Shown piece by piece: positions 8,571-16,017 of a stretch of 33,252 bases of DNA (position 1 is the stretch's first letter; the number at the start of each line of letters is the position of its first letter). The DNA comes from Micromonospora sp. MW-13 (GTDB lineage Bacteria; Actinomycetota; Actinomycetes; Mycobacteriales; Micromonosporaceae): the NCBI RefSeq assembly GCF_003434305.1, contig NZ_QKKX01000018.1:1-33252 (forward strand), in the 5' to 3' direction. A program made the translations under genes and the position numbers. A model generated the notes under the pieces. It searched no databases. It was not told where the DNA came from and saw only the letters and a list, made by a program, of their open reading frames with translations.

Positions 8571-9752
8571 ATGTCCCTCTACAGCACCCAGCGCCTGCAC
8601 ACGCTCCGCATGATCGTCACCGGTGGCGGCACCGGCGGGCACACCTACCCCGCCCTGACCGCGATCAACGCCCTGCAGGTCCGGCTTGCCGAAACCGGCA
8701 CCGCACCCGAACTGCTCTGGGTCGGCGTCGCCGACGGCCTCGAAGCCAAGATCGCCAACCGCAACAACATTCCCTTTCGGGCGGTCACCACCGGCAAGCT
8801 TCGCCGCTCACCCAACCCCCGCGAACTGGCCCGCAACGTCGTCGACGCCTTTCGCATCCCCCTGGGCATCGCGCAGGCCGCCCTCACCGTCGCCCGGACC
8901 CGGCCGGCGGTCGTTCTCAGCACCGGCGGATTCGTCTCCGTCCCGATCGGCCTCGCTGCGGCCCTGTTCCGCGTGCCATACCTGATGCACGAACAGACAC
9001 TCAGCCTCGGCCTGGCTAACCGCATCCTCGCCCGCGTCGCTACCCGGATCCTGCTTAGCCACGAGGCATCCCTCGACCACCTACCGCCACGGGTCCGCCG
9101 CCGGGCGGTCGTCACCGGGAACCCGGTACGGCCGGCGGTGCTCAACGGCAACCCCGCGAAGGGCCTGGCCGCGTACAGCCTTGATCCGTCTGTCCCGCTC
9201 GTGCTGGTCACCGGCGGCGCATCCGGTGCCCAGCAGATCAACCGGATGCTGGCCGGCACGCTGCCCGACCTGCTACAGCACTGCCAGGTCGTCCACCAGT
9301 GCGGCAGCCTCAGCTACACCGAGATGCAGCAGATCGCCCACGGGCTTCCCACGCAGGTCGCGCACCGCTACCGCGTCGTCGACTTCATCCACGACGAGCT
9401 ACCCGACCTGCTCGCCGCGGCGGCCATCGTCGTGGCCCGCAGCGGCGCCGGCACCGTCGCTGAGCTCACCGCCCTCGGCAAGGCGTCCATTCTCATCCCG
9501 TATCCGGTCTCCGCAGGCGACGAGCAACGCATCACCGCCCGCCACCTCGCAAAAGAGGGCGCTGCCGTCATGCTCGACGGCGACCAAGCCACCCCCGACC
9601 ACCTCCACGCCGCCATCACGAATTTGCTGGCCGACTCCCACCGCCGAACCGCGATGTCCCAGGCCGCCACTGTGCACGGCCGACCAGATGCCGCCGCCCG
9701 GGTCGTAACCGAAGTCCTTACGGTCTCCGCAGGTCAGGGTCGCCGCCAGTAA
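8571..9752 (+). CDS. MurG-like N-acetylglucosaminyltransferase paralogue
   Basis: Encodes 393 residues from ATG 8571; ATG 8610, just before the glycine-rich loop, is an alternative start. MurG adds GlcNAc to lipid I on the inner membrane face to make lipid II. Visible marks are the N-terminal loop TGGGTGGHTYPAL, STGGFVSVPIGLAA in the N-domain, HEQTLSLGLAN, the second glycine loop TGGASGAQQIN, and the nucleotide-sugar part ARSGAGTVAELTALG. The length fits MurG. No division/cell-wall (dcw) cluster genes are beside it, so it is probably a second copy rather than the housekeeping gene. Its nearness to the van-like locus suggests a link to altered cell-wall synthesis, but about 2 kb of IS debris separates them. 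A related GT28 enzyme with another acceptor remains possible. Confidence 0.75.
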   Translation: MSLYSTQRLHTLRMIVTGGGTGGHTYPALTAINALQVRLAETGTAPELLWVGVADGLEAKIANRNNIPFRAVTTGKLRRSPNPRELARNVVDAFRIPLGIAQAALTVARTRPAVVLSTGGFVSVPIGLAAALFRVPYLMHEQTLSLGLANRILARVATRILLSHEASLDHLPPRVRRRAVVTGNPVRPAVLNGNPAKGLAAYSLDPSVPLVLVTGGASGAQQINRMLAGTLPDLLQHCQVVHQCGSLSYTEMQQIAHGLPTQVAHRYRVVDFIHDELPDLLAAAAIVVARSGAGTVAELTALGKASILIPYPVSAGDEQRITARHLAKEGAAVMLDGDQATPDHLHAAITNLLADSHRRTAMSQAATVHGRPDAAARVVTEVLTVSAGQGRRQ

Positions 9753-9988
9753 AGGTCAGGAACCCGAACCGATCCCCGTTACGTTTTTGATCGTCCCCAG
9801 CCGGGGGACTCCTCGGTCGCCCGGCCCGGTATGACTTACTGCCCCTGTCGTATGCATGATCCGGGGGTGTTGTCGCCGGGTCGGGTGGCGTTGGCGGATC
9901 GCTGATAGGGGACCAGGCCGCCCCCTTTCGGGGTAGGCCTCTTCGTAACGTGGATGCCGGCAGTCCGACGCCCTGACCAGCGGCCGAG
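9753..9988 (+). mobile_element. Non-coding left end of an IS110-type element
   Basis: This gene-free stretch precedes the IS110 transposase. It contains small palindromes (a stem of six at 9793-9798/9804-9809 and CCCC-TTT-CGGGG near 9921). IS110-group elements encode a bridge RNA in the non-coding end before the transposase, so part of 9836-9988 may be the remains of one. The exact left boundary is not visible. Confidence 0.35.
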
Positions 9989-10672
9989 GTGCGCGACAGT
10001 GATGCGAAGGCGGTGCAGGTGCACGGCGAGTACCAGGTCTTCCTGGGCTTGGACGTCGGTAAGGGTGATCATCACGCGGTCGGGTTGGCCGTGGATGGCA
10101 AGCGGCTGCACGACGCGCCGCTGCCCAACACCGAGGCTCGGCTGCGGGCGTTGTTCGACAAACTCGGCCGCCACGGCCGGGTCCTGGTAGTGGTGGACCA
10201 GCCCGCGTCGATCGGCGTGCTGCCGGTGGCGGTCGCCCGCGCGTGTGGGCATCAGGTGGCCTACCTGCCCGGCCTGGCCATGCGGCGCATCGCGGACCTG
10301 CACCCCGGCAACGCGAAGACCGACGCCCGCGACGCGTTTGTGATCGCCGATGCGGCCCGCACCCTGCCCCACACCCTGCGCCGAGTCGACACCGGCGACG
10401 ACACCCTGGCCGAGTTGGAGATGCTCGTCGGCTACGACGACGACCTCGCCGGCGAATCCACCCGAGTCTCCAACCGCATCCGCAGCCTGCTCACCCAGAT
10501 CCACCCCGCACTCGAACGCGTCCTCGGCCCCAAAATCCAACACAAGGCGGTCCTGGAACTACTCTCCCGCTGCGGCGAACCGAGGTACCGGGCCATCATC
10601 TCCGTCTTCGGCGTATTCACCGGCCCCTTCACCAAGTGCCCACCGCTTGTCATCAGCAGCCCCGGAACCCGG
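9989..10672 (+). pseudogene. IS110-family transposase, 3'-truncated
   Basis: The frame begins near GTG 9989 and shows the RuvC-like DEDD domain of IS110 transposases: FLGLDVGKGDHHAV, the second acidic residue in VVVDQPASIG, and GNAKTDARDAFVIADAAR. It continues through the coiled region (STRVSNRIRSLLTQIHPAL) to LELLSRCG. The family then needs about 170 more residues, including the Tnp20 domain with its catalytic Ser, and these are missing. The similarity stops near 10585, and an IS481-type element begins about 10675. It is inactive. Confidence 0.8.
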
Positions 10673-10741
10673 TCTAGCTGTACTGCCCAGGGAGGTTGGT
10701 CGAGATTGTGTGACGACACGATCTGATGTCGTAGGTAGGTG

Positions 10742-10799
10742 AAGGCCTCCGGTTGTGGAGTGGAGCTGTCTAGGAACCGCTCCGGCAACAGGAGGCCTT
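10742..10799 (+). promoter_or_regulatory. Leader inverted repeat sequestering the transposase RBS
   Basis: AAGGCCTCC (10742-10750) is complementary to GGAGGCCTT (10791-10799). The right arm contains the AGGAGG ribosome binding site for the GTG start at 10801. In read-through transcripts this pairing would hide the RBS, a known way for insertion sequences to avoid expression from outside promoters. Confidence 0.45.
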
Positions 10800-10800
10800 C

Positions 10801-11328
10801 GTGTCCCACGCTAACGCTGCTCTGACTCGCGCGCGTCTGCGCCTGGCGCGTCTGATCGTGGACGAGGGTTGGCCGGTCGCCCGAGCAGCCGAACGCTATG
10901 ACGTGTCCTGGCCGACGGCGAAGCGGTGGGCGGACCGATACACCGAACATGGTTCAGCCGGCATGACAGATCGGTCATCGCGACCACATCACCATCCGTC
11001 GCGAACACCGGAGCCCACCGTCCGCAAGATCGTTCACCTGCGGTGGAAACAGCGTCTCGGCCCGGTCCACATCGCCGGGCGGCTCGGCATGCCGGCCTCG
11101 ACCGTGCACGCCGTGCTGACCCGCTGCCGGATCAACCGCCTGTCACATATCGACCGAGCCACCGGCGAACCCGTGCGCCGCTACGAGCACGCGCATCCCG
11201 GCGCCATGCTGCACGTCGATGTCAAGAAGTACGGCAACATCCCTGACGGCGGCGGCTGGCGTTACCTCGGCCGCGTCCAGGGCCACCGCAACCGCGAAGC
11301 CACCGCCCGTGGGCCTGACCCGCATTGA
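10801..11328 (+). pseudogene. IS481-family transposase, truncated
   Basis: From GTG 10801 the protein shows the N-terminal helix-turn-helix region (LIVDEGWPVARAAERYDVSW, TAKRWADRY). It then has the linker SSRPHHHPSRTP and the start of the rve/DDE domain with its first Asp (MLHVDVKKYGNIPDGGGW). The family has about 320 residues. Here the match ends around GRVQGHRNREATA at residue 170, and a chance stop follows at 11326-11328. The second Asp and the Glu of the catalytic triad are lost, so it cannot be active. Confidence 0.8.
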
Positions 11329-11329
11329 C

Positions 11330-11456
11330 GGACATCCGAGATCAGGAGCCTGGTGGGCTCCGGGAGGATGTCCAGCATCATGGAGAGCATGGGGAAGAAG
11401 CGGCCTCGGCCTCGCCGGTCTTTTACGGCGGAGTTCAAGGCTGGGGACTGTACAAA
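11330..11456 (+). pseudogene. IS3-family OrfA fragment
   Basis: ATG 11389 (or ATG 11368 after GGAGG) opens MGKKRPRPRRSFTAEFKAG, the start of an IS3-group OrfA helix-turn-helix protein. After about 20 residues it is cut by the 225-bp element that begins at 11457. Confidence 0.55.
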
Positions 11457-11681
11457 TAACGGTTCTGTCTCACATTCGGTGGTAGCAGAGAGTAGCGGCC
11501 CAGCCGGCTGGACGGCAACGCTGTCTAAATCTGTATTATCGGGGCAAAAAGCGTAGTGAATCCATGGTTGCAGCCTTCACACGAAACCGGCCAGCCCTGA
11601 AGTGCCGACAGCAGAGGCTCGTGCGCCACGCCTGCGACCCCGCTACAGGATGTAACCACCGAATGTGAGACAGAGCCGTTA
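11457..11681 (-). mobile_element. 225-bp MITE-like element, left copy
   Basis: It runs from TAACGGTTCTGTCTCAC to GTGAGACAGAGCCGTTA. The terminal inverted repeats of about 26 bp differ at a few positions, and there is no open frame of interest inside. It is the reverse complement of the element at 19517-19740, with about six differences by eye (five substitutions and one extra A). It therefore looks like a non-autonomous element mobilised in trans. It interrupts an IS3-type OrfA and lies 130-180 bp ahead of the van-like operon. Confidence 0.8.
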
Positions 11682-11814
11682 GATCCACACTCCCCAACCA
11701 GGTCGTCGAGCAGGACCGCCAAGGCGGCCAGCCACCCAAGGAAAGCGACGTCCATTACCGGCTCGTGACACATCGCGGATCACTTGCGGATATGCGGGTG
11801 ACAGCGTCAGCCGC

Positions 11815-12657
11815 GTGATCCGAGAGCCCGCATCCGTCGCAGGACCCCCAGACCGGGGGATGACGCTCGTTCGGTTGCGCGACCGGGCATACGGCGTGCT
11901 GTCCGGATCTGGCCGTGGCCGGCCGCATCGGGCGGAGTGGGCCGACGCGGTGAAAGGCGTGTGCATCGTCCTCATCGTCTCGTGGCACGTCACCGTCAAG
12001 CCCGGGCTGTGGGGAGCATTGGGTGAGCAGCTCCTGCCGCTGCGGATGCCGCTGTTCTTCATCATCTCCGGCGTCTTCGCGGCGAGCGCCCTGCAGCGGC
12101 CCTGGTGGGACGTTGGCCGGAGCCGAACCGCCCGATTCCTCTGCCTGTACGCCATCTCGCTGCTCATCCACACCGCGATCCTCGCCGCGGCGTTCGGCTT
12201 CCCGACCGACCGCGTGGCGTCCGCCCGCGGGTTGCTGGAGCGGCTCACCGTCACAACCTCGAAACTCTGGTACCTGTACGCCTTGGCGTTGTACGTTGCG
12301 TTCGCCAAGGCCGTACGCCGGGCGCCCCGCGCGTTGGTCCTCGTACCGGCCGCGGCCCTGTACGTGGTCACCACCGCCGGCCTGCTCGACACCCCCGGTA
12401 ACCGCGGCGGTCTCTACCAGAACCTGGCCGTCTACGTCATCCACATGACGGTCCTGGCCCTGCTGCACCGTCTGCTCGTCGCGCCGATCTCCGGGCTCGG
12501 CGGGGTCGGCCAGGCACTGGTCATGCTCGGCTACCCGATCCTGCTGACCGGGCTGGTGATCGGCGTAAGCCTGGCCGTCAACCGCAGACTGACGGCGCTG
12601 GGCGCACGTTGGCTGTTCGGCCTCCGCGGACGCCGCCGATCGGAGCCGGCGCGGTGA
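11815..12657 (+). CDS. VanT-like membrane domain, acyltransferase-3 family (shortened)
   Basis: Encodes 280 residues from GTG 11815, or 265 from ATG 11860. It has several hydrophobic helices and the AT3 N-terminal motif EWADAVKGVCIVLIVSWHV. In VanT serine racemases this kind of domain is fused ahead of the racemase and helps take up L-Ser. Here it is a separate gene whose stop overlaps the racemase GTG start by 4 bp (12654-12657). AT3 proteins usually have 350 residues or more. The jump from RGGLYQNL directly to AVYVIHM joins what are normally distant helices, which suggests an in-frame internal deletion of roughly 70-80 residues. An ordinary membrane O-acyltransferase is the alternative. Confidence 0.65.
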   Translation: MIREPASVAGPPDRGMTLVRLRDRAYGVLSGSGRGRPHRAEWADAVKGVCIVLIVSWHVTVKPGLWGALGEQLLPLRMPLFFIISGVFAASALQRPWWDVGRSRTARFLCLYAISLLIHTAILAAAFGFPTDRVASARGLLERLTVTTSKLWYLYALALYVAFAKAVRRAPRALVLVPAAALYVVTTAGLLDTPGNRGGLYQNLAVYVIHMTVLALLHRLLVAPISGLGGVGQALVMLGYPILLTGLVIGVSLAVNRRLTALGARWLFGLRGRRRSEPAR

Positions 12658-13796
12658 GCGCGCTGGCCGAGGCCGTGGTCGACCTCGCGGCGGTCGCCGG
12701 CAACGTGCGGACGATCGCGGACGTCACGCGTACCCCACTGATGGCCGTGGTGAAGGCGGACGCGTTCGGTCACGGCGCGGCGATGGTGGCCCGGGCGGCG
12801 CTGGGCGCCGGTGTCGGCTGGCTGGGGGTGACCTCGGCGTCGGAGGCCCTGGCCCTGCGTGCGGCGGGCGTCGCCGCACCCACGCTCAGCTGGTTGCACC
12901 GCCCCGACGACGACTTCGCCGCGTTGATCGGCGCCGACGTCGACATCGGCGTGTCGACGCCGACCCACCTGCACGTGGTCGCCGACGCGGCGCGGCGGCT
13001 CGGCGCACCCGCGACCGTGCAGCTCAAGGCGGACACCGGTCTGTCCCGCAACGGCGCTGGCGAGGACGACTGGCCCGAGCTGGTCGCCTGGGCCCGGAAG
13101 TACGAGTTGGAGGGCGGCGTCCGGGTACGCGGGGTGTGGTCCCACCTGACCGACTCGGACGTGCCGGGAAGTCCGGTTCTGGAGCGGCAGGTGGCGAGGT
13201 TCGAGGAGGCGCTCCGGATCGCTCGTGGAGCCGGCTTGGACCCCGACCTGGTGCACCTCGCGAACTCTGCGGCCGCGCTGTCCGCCCCGAAGACCCGCTT
13301 CGACCTCTGCCGGATCGGGCTGGCCCTGTACGGCGTGGACCCGTTCGGCGGGACCGGACCCGGCGAGTTCGGGCTGCGCGCCGCGATGACGCTCCGCGCG
13401 TGCGTGGTCAACGTGAAGCGGGTGCCGGCCGGCACCGGTGTCTCCTACGGACCCGATCACGTGACCGCGGGGGACACCACTCTGGCCCTGGTGCCGCTCG
13501 GCTACGCCGACGGCTTGCCTCGGGCCGCCGAGGGCCGCGCCGCGGTGTGGCTCGCCGGCCGGCGCTGTCCGATCGTCGGCCGCATCGCCATGGATCAGTG
13601 CGTGGTCGACGCCGGCGATCTTCCCGTGTCGATCGGCGACCCGGTCGTGGTCTTCGGCCCCGAGCGGGGCGACGGCGATCAGCCGACGGTCGCCGAGTGG
13701 GCGCGGTGGGCGGGCACCAACCCGAACGAGATCTTGACCGGCATCGGGGCCCGGGTGGCCCGCGAGTACCTGCACGGAAAGGCGATGACCTCATGA
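12654..13796 (+). CDS. PLP-dependent racemase, VanT-like (serine/alanine racemase)
   Basis: Encodes 380 residues of fold-type III, with the PLP lysine in MAVVKADAFGHG near residue 33 and the catalytic Tyr in GVSYGPDH near 264. GRIAMDQCVVD near 306 carries the conserved Met-Asp-Gln. In the C-terminal segment GTNPNEI, Asn358 stands where alanine racemases have a Tyr (INYE in the Geobacillus enzyme, Tyr354). To my knowledge VanT serine racemases also carry Asn there. This supports D-Ser formation, but activity on L-Ala is not excluded. The GTG start is set by the 4-bp overlap with the membrane gene; the stop overlaps the ligase ATG (13793-13796). Confidence 0.85.
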   Translation: MSALAEAVVDLAAVAGNVRTIADVTRTPLMAVVKADAFGHGAAMVARAALGAGVGWLGVTSASEALALRAAGVAAPTLSWLHRPDDDFAALIGADVDIGVSTPTHLHVVADAARRLGAPATVQLKADTGLSRNGAGEDDWPELVAWARKYELEGGVRVRGVWSHLTDSDVPGSPVLERQVARFEEALRIARGAGLDPDLVHLANSAAALSAPKTRFDLCRIGLALYGVDPFGGTGPGEFGLRAAMTLRACVVNVKRVPAGTGVSYGPDHVTAGDTTLALVPLGYADGLPRAAEGRAAVWLAGRRCPIVGRIAMDQCVVDAGDLPVSIGDPVVVFGPERGDGDQPTVAEWARWAGTNPNEILTGIGARVAREYLHGKAMTS

Positions 13797-14854
13797 GAAC
13801 GCGACTGGCGGTCCTCTACGGCGGGCGGAGTGGCGAGCACGACGTGTCCTGCCATTCGGCGGCGAGCATCCTCGCCGCGCTGGACCGCGACCGGTACCAG
13901 GTCACTGACGTGCTCATCGGCCGGGACGGCGGGTGGCGGGTCGACGGCGGGGCCGCGCCGCTCACCACGGCCCTGCGCGTGCTGGGCGCCCAGGACGTGG
14001 TGTTCCCCGCCCTGCACGGCCCGTACGGCGAGGACGGCACCGTCGCGTCGCTGCTTGACTGGCTCGGCGTCCCGTACGTCGGCAACGGGGTCTTCGCCGG
14101 CGCGGCCGGCATGGACAAGGCCGCCACCAAGAAGCTGCTCGTCGCCGAGGGCCTGCGGGTCAGCCCCGGTGTGACCCTGCGTCCCGGCGAGGATCTCTCG
14201 CCGGCCGACCGGCGATGGCTGGGCCTGCCGGTCTTCGTGAAGCCCGCCCGCGCCGGGTCCAGCCTGGGCGTCACCAGGGTGGACGACTGGGCGCGACTTC
14301 CCGACGCGCTGGCCCGGGCCCGGGCAGCCGATCCCAAGATCCTCATCGAGCAGGCGGCCCATGGACGCGAGATCGACGTGGCCGTGCTGCAGCATCCCGA
14401 CGGCCGGGTGGAGGCCGGGCCGCCCCTGGAGATCCGAGTGACCGACGCCGAGTTCTTCGACTACGACGCCAAGTACGACGGCGGGGCGGTCTTCCACATC
14501 CCCGCCCCGCTCGATCCCGCCACCACCGAACTGCTCCAGGACCGGGCGGTACGCGCCTTCCACGCCCTCGACTGCCGTGGGCTGCTCCGGGTCGACCTCT
14601 TCCTGCCCGCGAGCGGGTCCACCGAGCCCATCGTCAACGAGGTCAACACCTTTCCCGGGTTCACCAGCGCGTCGCAGTACCCCCGGATCTGGCAGAAGGC
14701 CGGAATCGAGTTTCCGGCCCTGCTCGACATCCTGATCTCCGGCGCGCTGACCGACCATGGCGGGTCGTCGCCGGCCGGATCGACCAGGCGTGGGCCTTCC
14801 GAACCCGCGCCGGCGCCCCGGCCCGCCACCCAGTCGGTCGGAGTCTTTTCGTGA
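13793..14854 (+). CDS. D-alanine-D-alanine/D-serine ligase (Van/Ddl family)
   Basis: Encodes 353 residues with an ATP-grasp fold. It joins D-Ala to a second D-residue for the peptidoglycan precursor. Visible are LYGGRSGEHDVS (N-terminal loop), FPALHGPYGEDGT, FVKPARAGSSLG, the omega-loop FFDYDAKY ending in Lys227-Tyr228, and the metal-binding VNEVNTFPGFT. The KY omega-loop is that of Ddl and of VanC/E/G D-Ala-D-Ser ligases. VanA/B/D D-lactate ligases have a His-containing loop instead. With the racemase Asn358, D-Ala-D-Ser is my preferred product. The last 30 residues form a Pro/Ser/Ala-rich tail unusual for the family. Its stop overlaps the dipeptidase start (14851-14854). Confidence 0.88.
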   Translation: MRTRLAVLYGGRSGEHDVSCHSAASILAALDRDRYQVTDVLIGRDGGWRVDGGAAPLTTALRVLGAQDVVFPALHGPYGEDGTVASLLDWLGVPYVGNGVFAGAAGMDKAATKKLLVAEGLRVSPGVTLRPGEDLSPADRRWLGLPVFVKPARAGSSLGVTRVDDWARLPDALARARAADPKILIEQAAHGREIDVAVLQHPDGRVEAGPPLEIRVTDAEFFDYDAKYDGGAVFHIPAPLDPATTELLQDRAVRAFHALDCRGLLRVDLFLPASGSTEPIVNEVNTFPGFTSASQYPRIWQKAGIEFPALLDILISGALTDHGGSSPAGSTRRGPSEPAPAPRPATQSVGVFS

Positions 14855-15495
14855 TCCTGCTCTCCGACCCCCGAATCTCGGCCATTCCGTTGGGCGACAC
14901 CGCGGAGGCCCTGGTCGACCTGCGCGAGATCCCGGAATTCCGAGTGGACGACCGCCTGGCCGACGCGGCTGGGGCGTACGCGCACCTGCGGGAAGGGACC
15001 GTGGAGCGCCTGCTGGCCGCCCAGCGGTCCCTGCCGGAGGGGCTGCGGCTGCTGGTCGTGGAGGGGTACCGGCCGCTGCGGCTCCAGACGGAGTACTTCG
15101 AGGGCTACCGGGACGAGTTGCGCCTGCGGTATCCGGACTGGGACGCCGCGCGTCTGCGCGTCGAGACGAGCAAGTTTGTCTCGCCGCCCGAGGTCGCCCC
15201 ACACAGCACCGGCGGCACGGTCGACCTCACGCTGTGCACGTACGACGGGCGCGAACTGGACCTGGGCACAGCCGTCAACGCCACCCCGGTGGCGAGCGGT
15301 GACGCCTGCTTCACGTGGTCCCCGGACATCTCCCCGGCGGCCCGCCGCAATCGCATCATCCTGGGCGCGGCTCTGCTGGCGGCCGGGCTGGTGAACTACC
15401 CGACGGAGTGGTGGCACTGGTCGTACGGCGACCGCTACTGGGCGCTGAGCACGGGGGCCGATCGGACCCGCTACGGCCCGGTGGAGCTGGGATGA
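14851..15495 (+). CDS. VanX-type D-Ala-D-Ala dipeptidase (peptidase M15)
   Basis: Encodes 214 residues from GTG 14851, chosen because it overlaps the ligase stop by 4 bp. VanX is a cytoplasmic zinc enzyme that destroys normal D-Ala-D-Ala so that modified precursors dominate. Zinc ligands are His118 and Asp125 in PHSTGGTVDL and His189 in EWWHWSYGD. Glu186 is the catalytic base, and the Arg in VEGYRPL near residue 73 matches the transition-state Arg of VanX. The length fits VanX (about 202), and there is no signal peptide or membrane anchor as in VanY. It ends 15 bp before the converging lipoprotein gene. Confidence 0.9.
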   Translation: MILLSDPRISAIPLGDTAEALVDLREIPEFRVDDRLADAAGAYAHLREGTVERLLAAQRSLPEGLRLLVVEGYRPLRLQTEYFEGYRDELRLRYPDWDAARLRVETSKFVSPPEVAPHSTGGTVDLTLCTYDGRELDLGTAVNATPVASGDACFTWSPDISPAARRNRIILGAALLAAGLVNYPTEWWHWSYGDRYWALSTGADRTRYGPVELG

Positions 15496-15510
15496 ACGGC
15501 GGTCGCCCGG

Positions 15511-16017
15511 TCAGTAGAGGGGACAGAACTGGGGCTTCAGGTCACCGTCGGGACCAGAGAGGGTGACCGCGGCAAACCTCTGTCCCCTGCTGGCCGCCGC
15601 CGCAGCGCTGTCCAGCGTGCAGACGATCTGGTCGACGGCGGCCGCCGACAATGTGGTCACCGCGCCCGACAACGTCACCGAGAGGCGGGAACGGTCGGCG
15701 CTCACCACGACCTCGGACGCCGGGAGGGCGTCGGCGGGCACCTCGCTCGTGAACCCCTCTCCCTGTTCGTGCACGTCCGGGCCGGCCGCCAACAACCGGA
15801 GCGCTTCGACGGGCGGGACGCCCTCCGTGGCCGAACGCACCACCAGCGTGAGAGTTCCGTTCCGGATCAGGTAGAGGCCGACGCCCTCGGAAGGTCCGCC
15901 TCGGGCGGGACTCCCGGTGATCACCCCGCTGGGCTGGACTCCGCAGCCCGCGGCGAGCGCGGCGACCAGCACCAGAATGCCCGCGAGTAGCGCCCGTTCC
16001 GCGTTCCGGCCGGTCAC
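15511..16017 (-). CDS. GerMN/LpqB-like lipoprotein
   Basis: Encodes 168 residues from GTG 16017. An N-terminal hydrophobic segment ends in the lipobox LAAGC, so Cys near residue 22 would be lipidated and the protein anchored outside the membrane. The mature part (GVGLYLIRNGTLTLVVR, EALRLLAAGP, VVSADRSRLSVTLSG) matches the GerMN-type domain seen in LpqB. The GTG overlaps the sensor kinase stop (16014-16017), so it is made with the kinase. LpqB modulates the MtrB sensor kinase. By analogy this short version may tune the neighbouring kinase, but that is inference. Confidence 0.8.
   Translation of the reverse strand: MTGRNAERALLAGILVLVAALAAGCGVQPSGVITGSPARGGPSEGVGLYLIRNGTLTLVVRSATEGVPPVEALRLLAAGPDVHEQGEGFTSEVPADALPASEVVVSADRSRLSVTLSGAVTTLSAAAVDQIVCTLDSAAAAASRGQRFAAVTLSGPDGDLKPQFCPLY

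Larger units (their letters stand above)
10675..11329 (+). mobile_element. IS481-family element, 3'-truncated
   Basis: The element probably begins near 10678 (TGTACTGCCC...). It carries a leader hairpin and the transposase from 10801. Its right end is absent because IS3-type sequence takes over about 11330. Confidence 0.5.

Noticed and set aside
9793..9809. Intrinsic terminator after the MurG-like gene
   Set aside because: The T-run lies before the hairpin, not after it, so it does not fit a plus-strand terminator.
13793..14854. VanA/VanB-type D-Ala-D-lactate ligase
   Set aside because: The omega loop reads FFDYDAKY, not the His-containing loop of D-lactate ligases, and no VanH dehydrogenase is present.
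12531..15417. Long minus-strand frames over the racemase, ligase and dipeptidase genes
   Set aside because: They are antisense shadows of GC-rich third positions, with Arg/Gly/Pro-rich translations and no family motifs.
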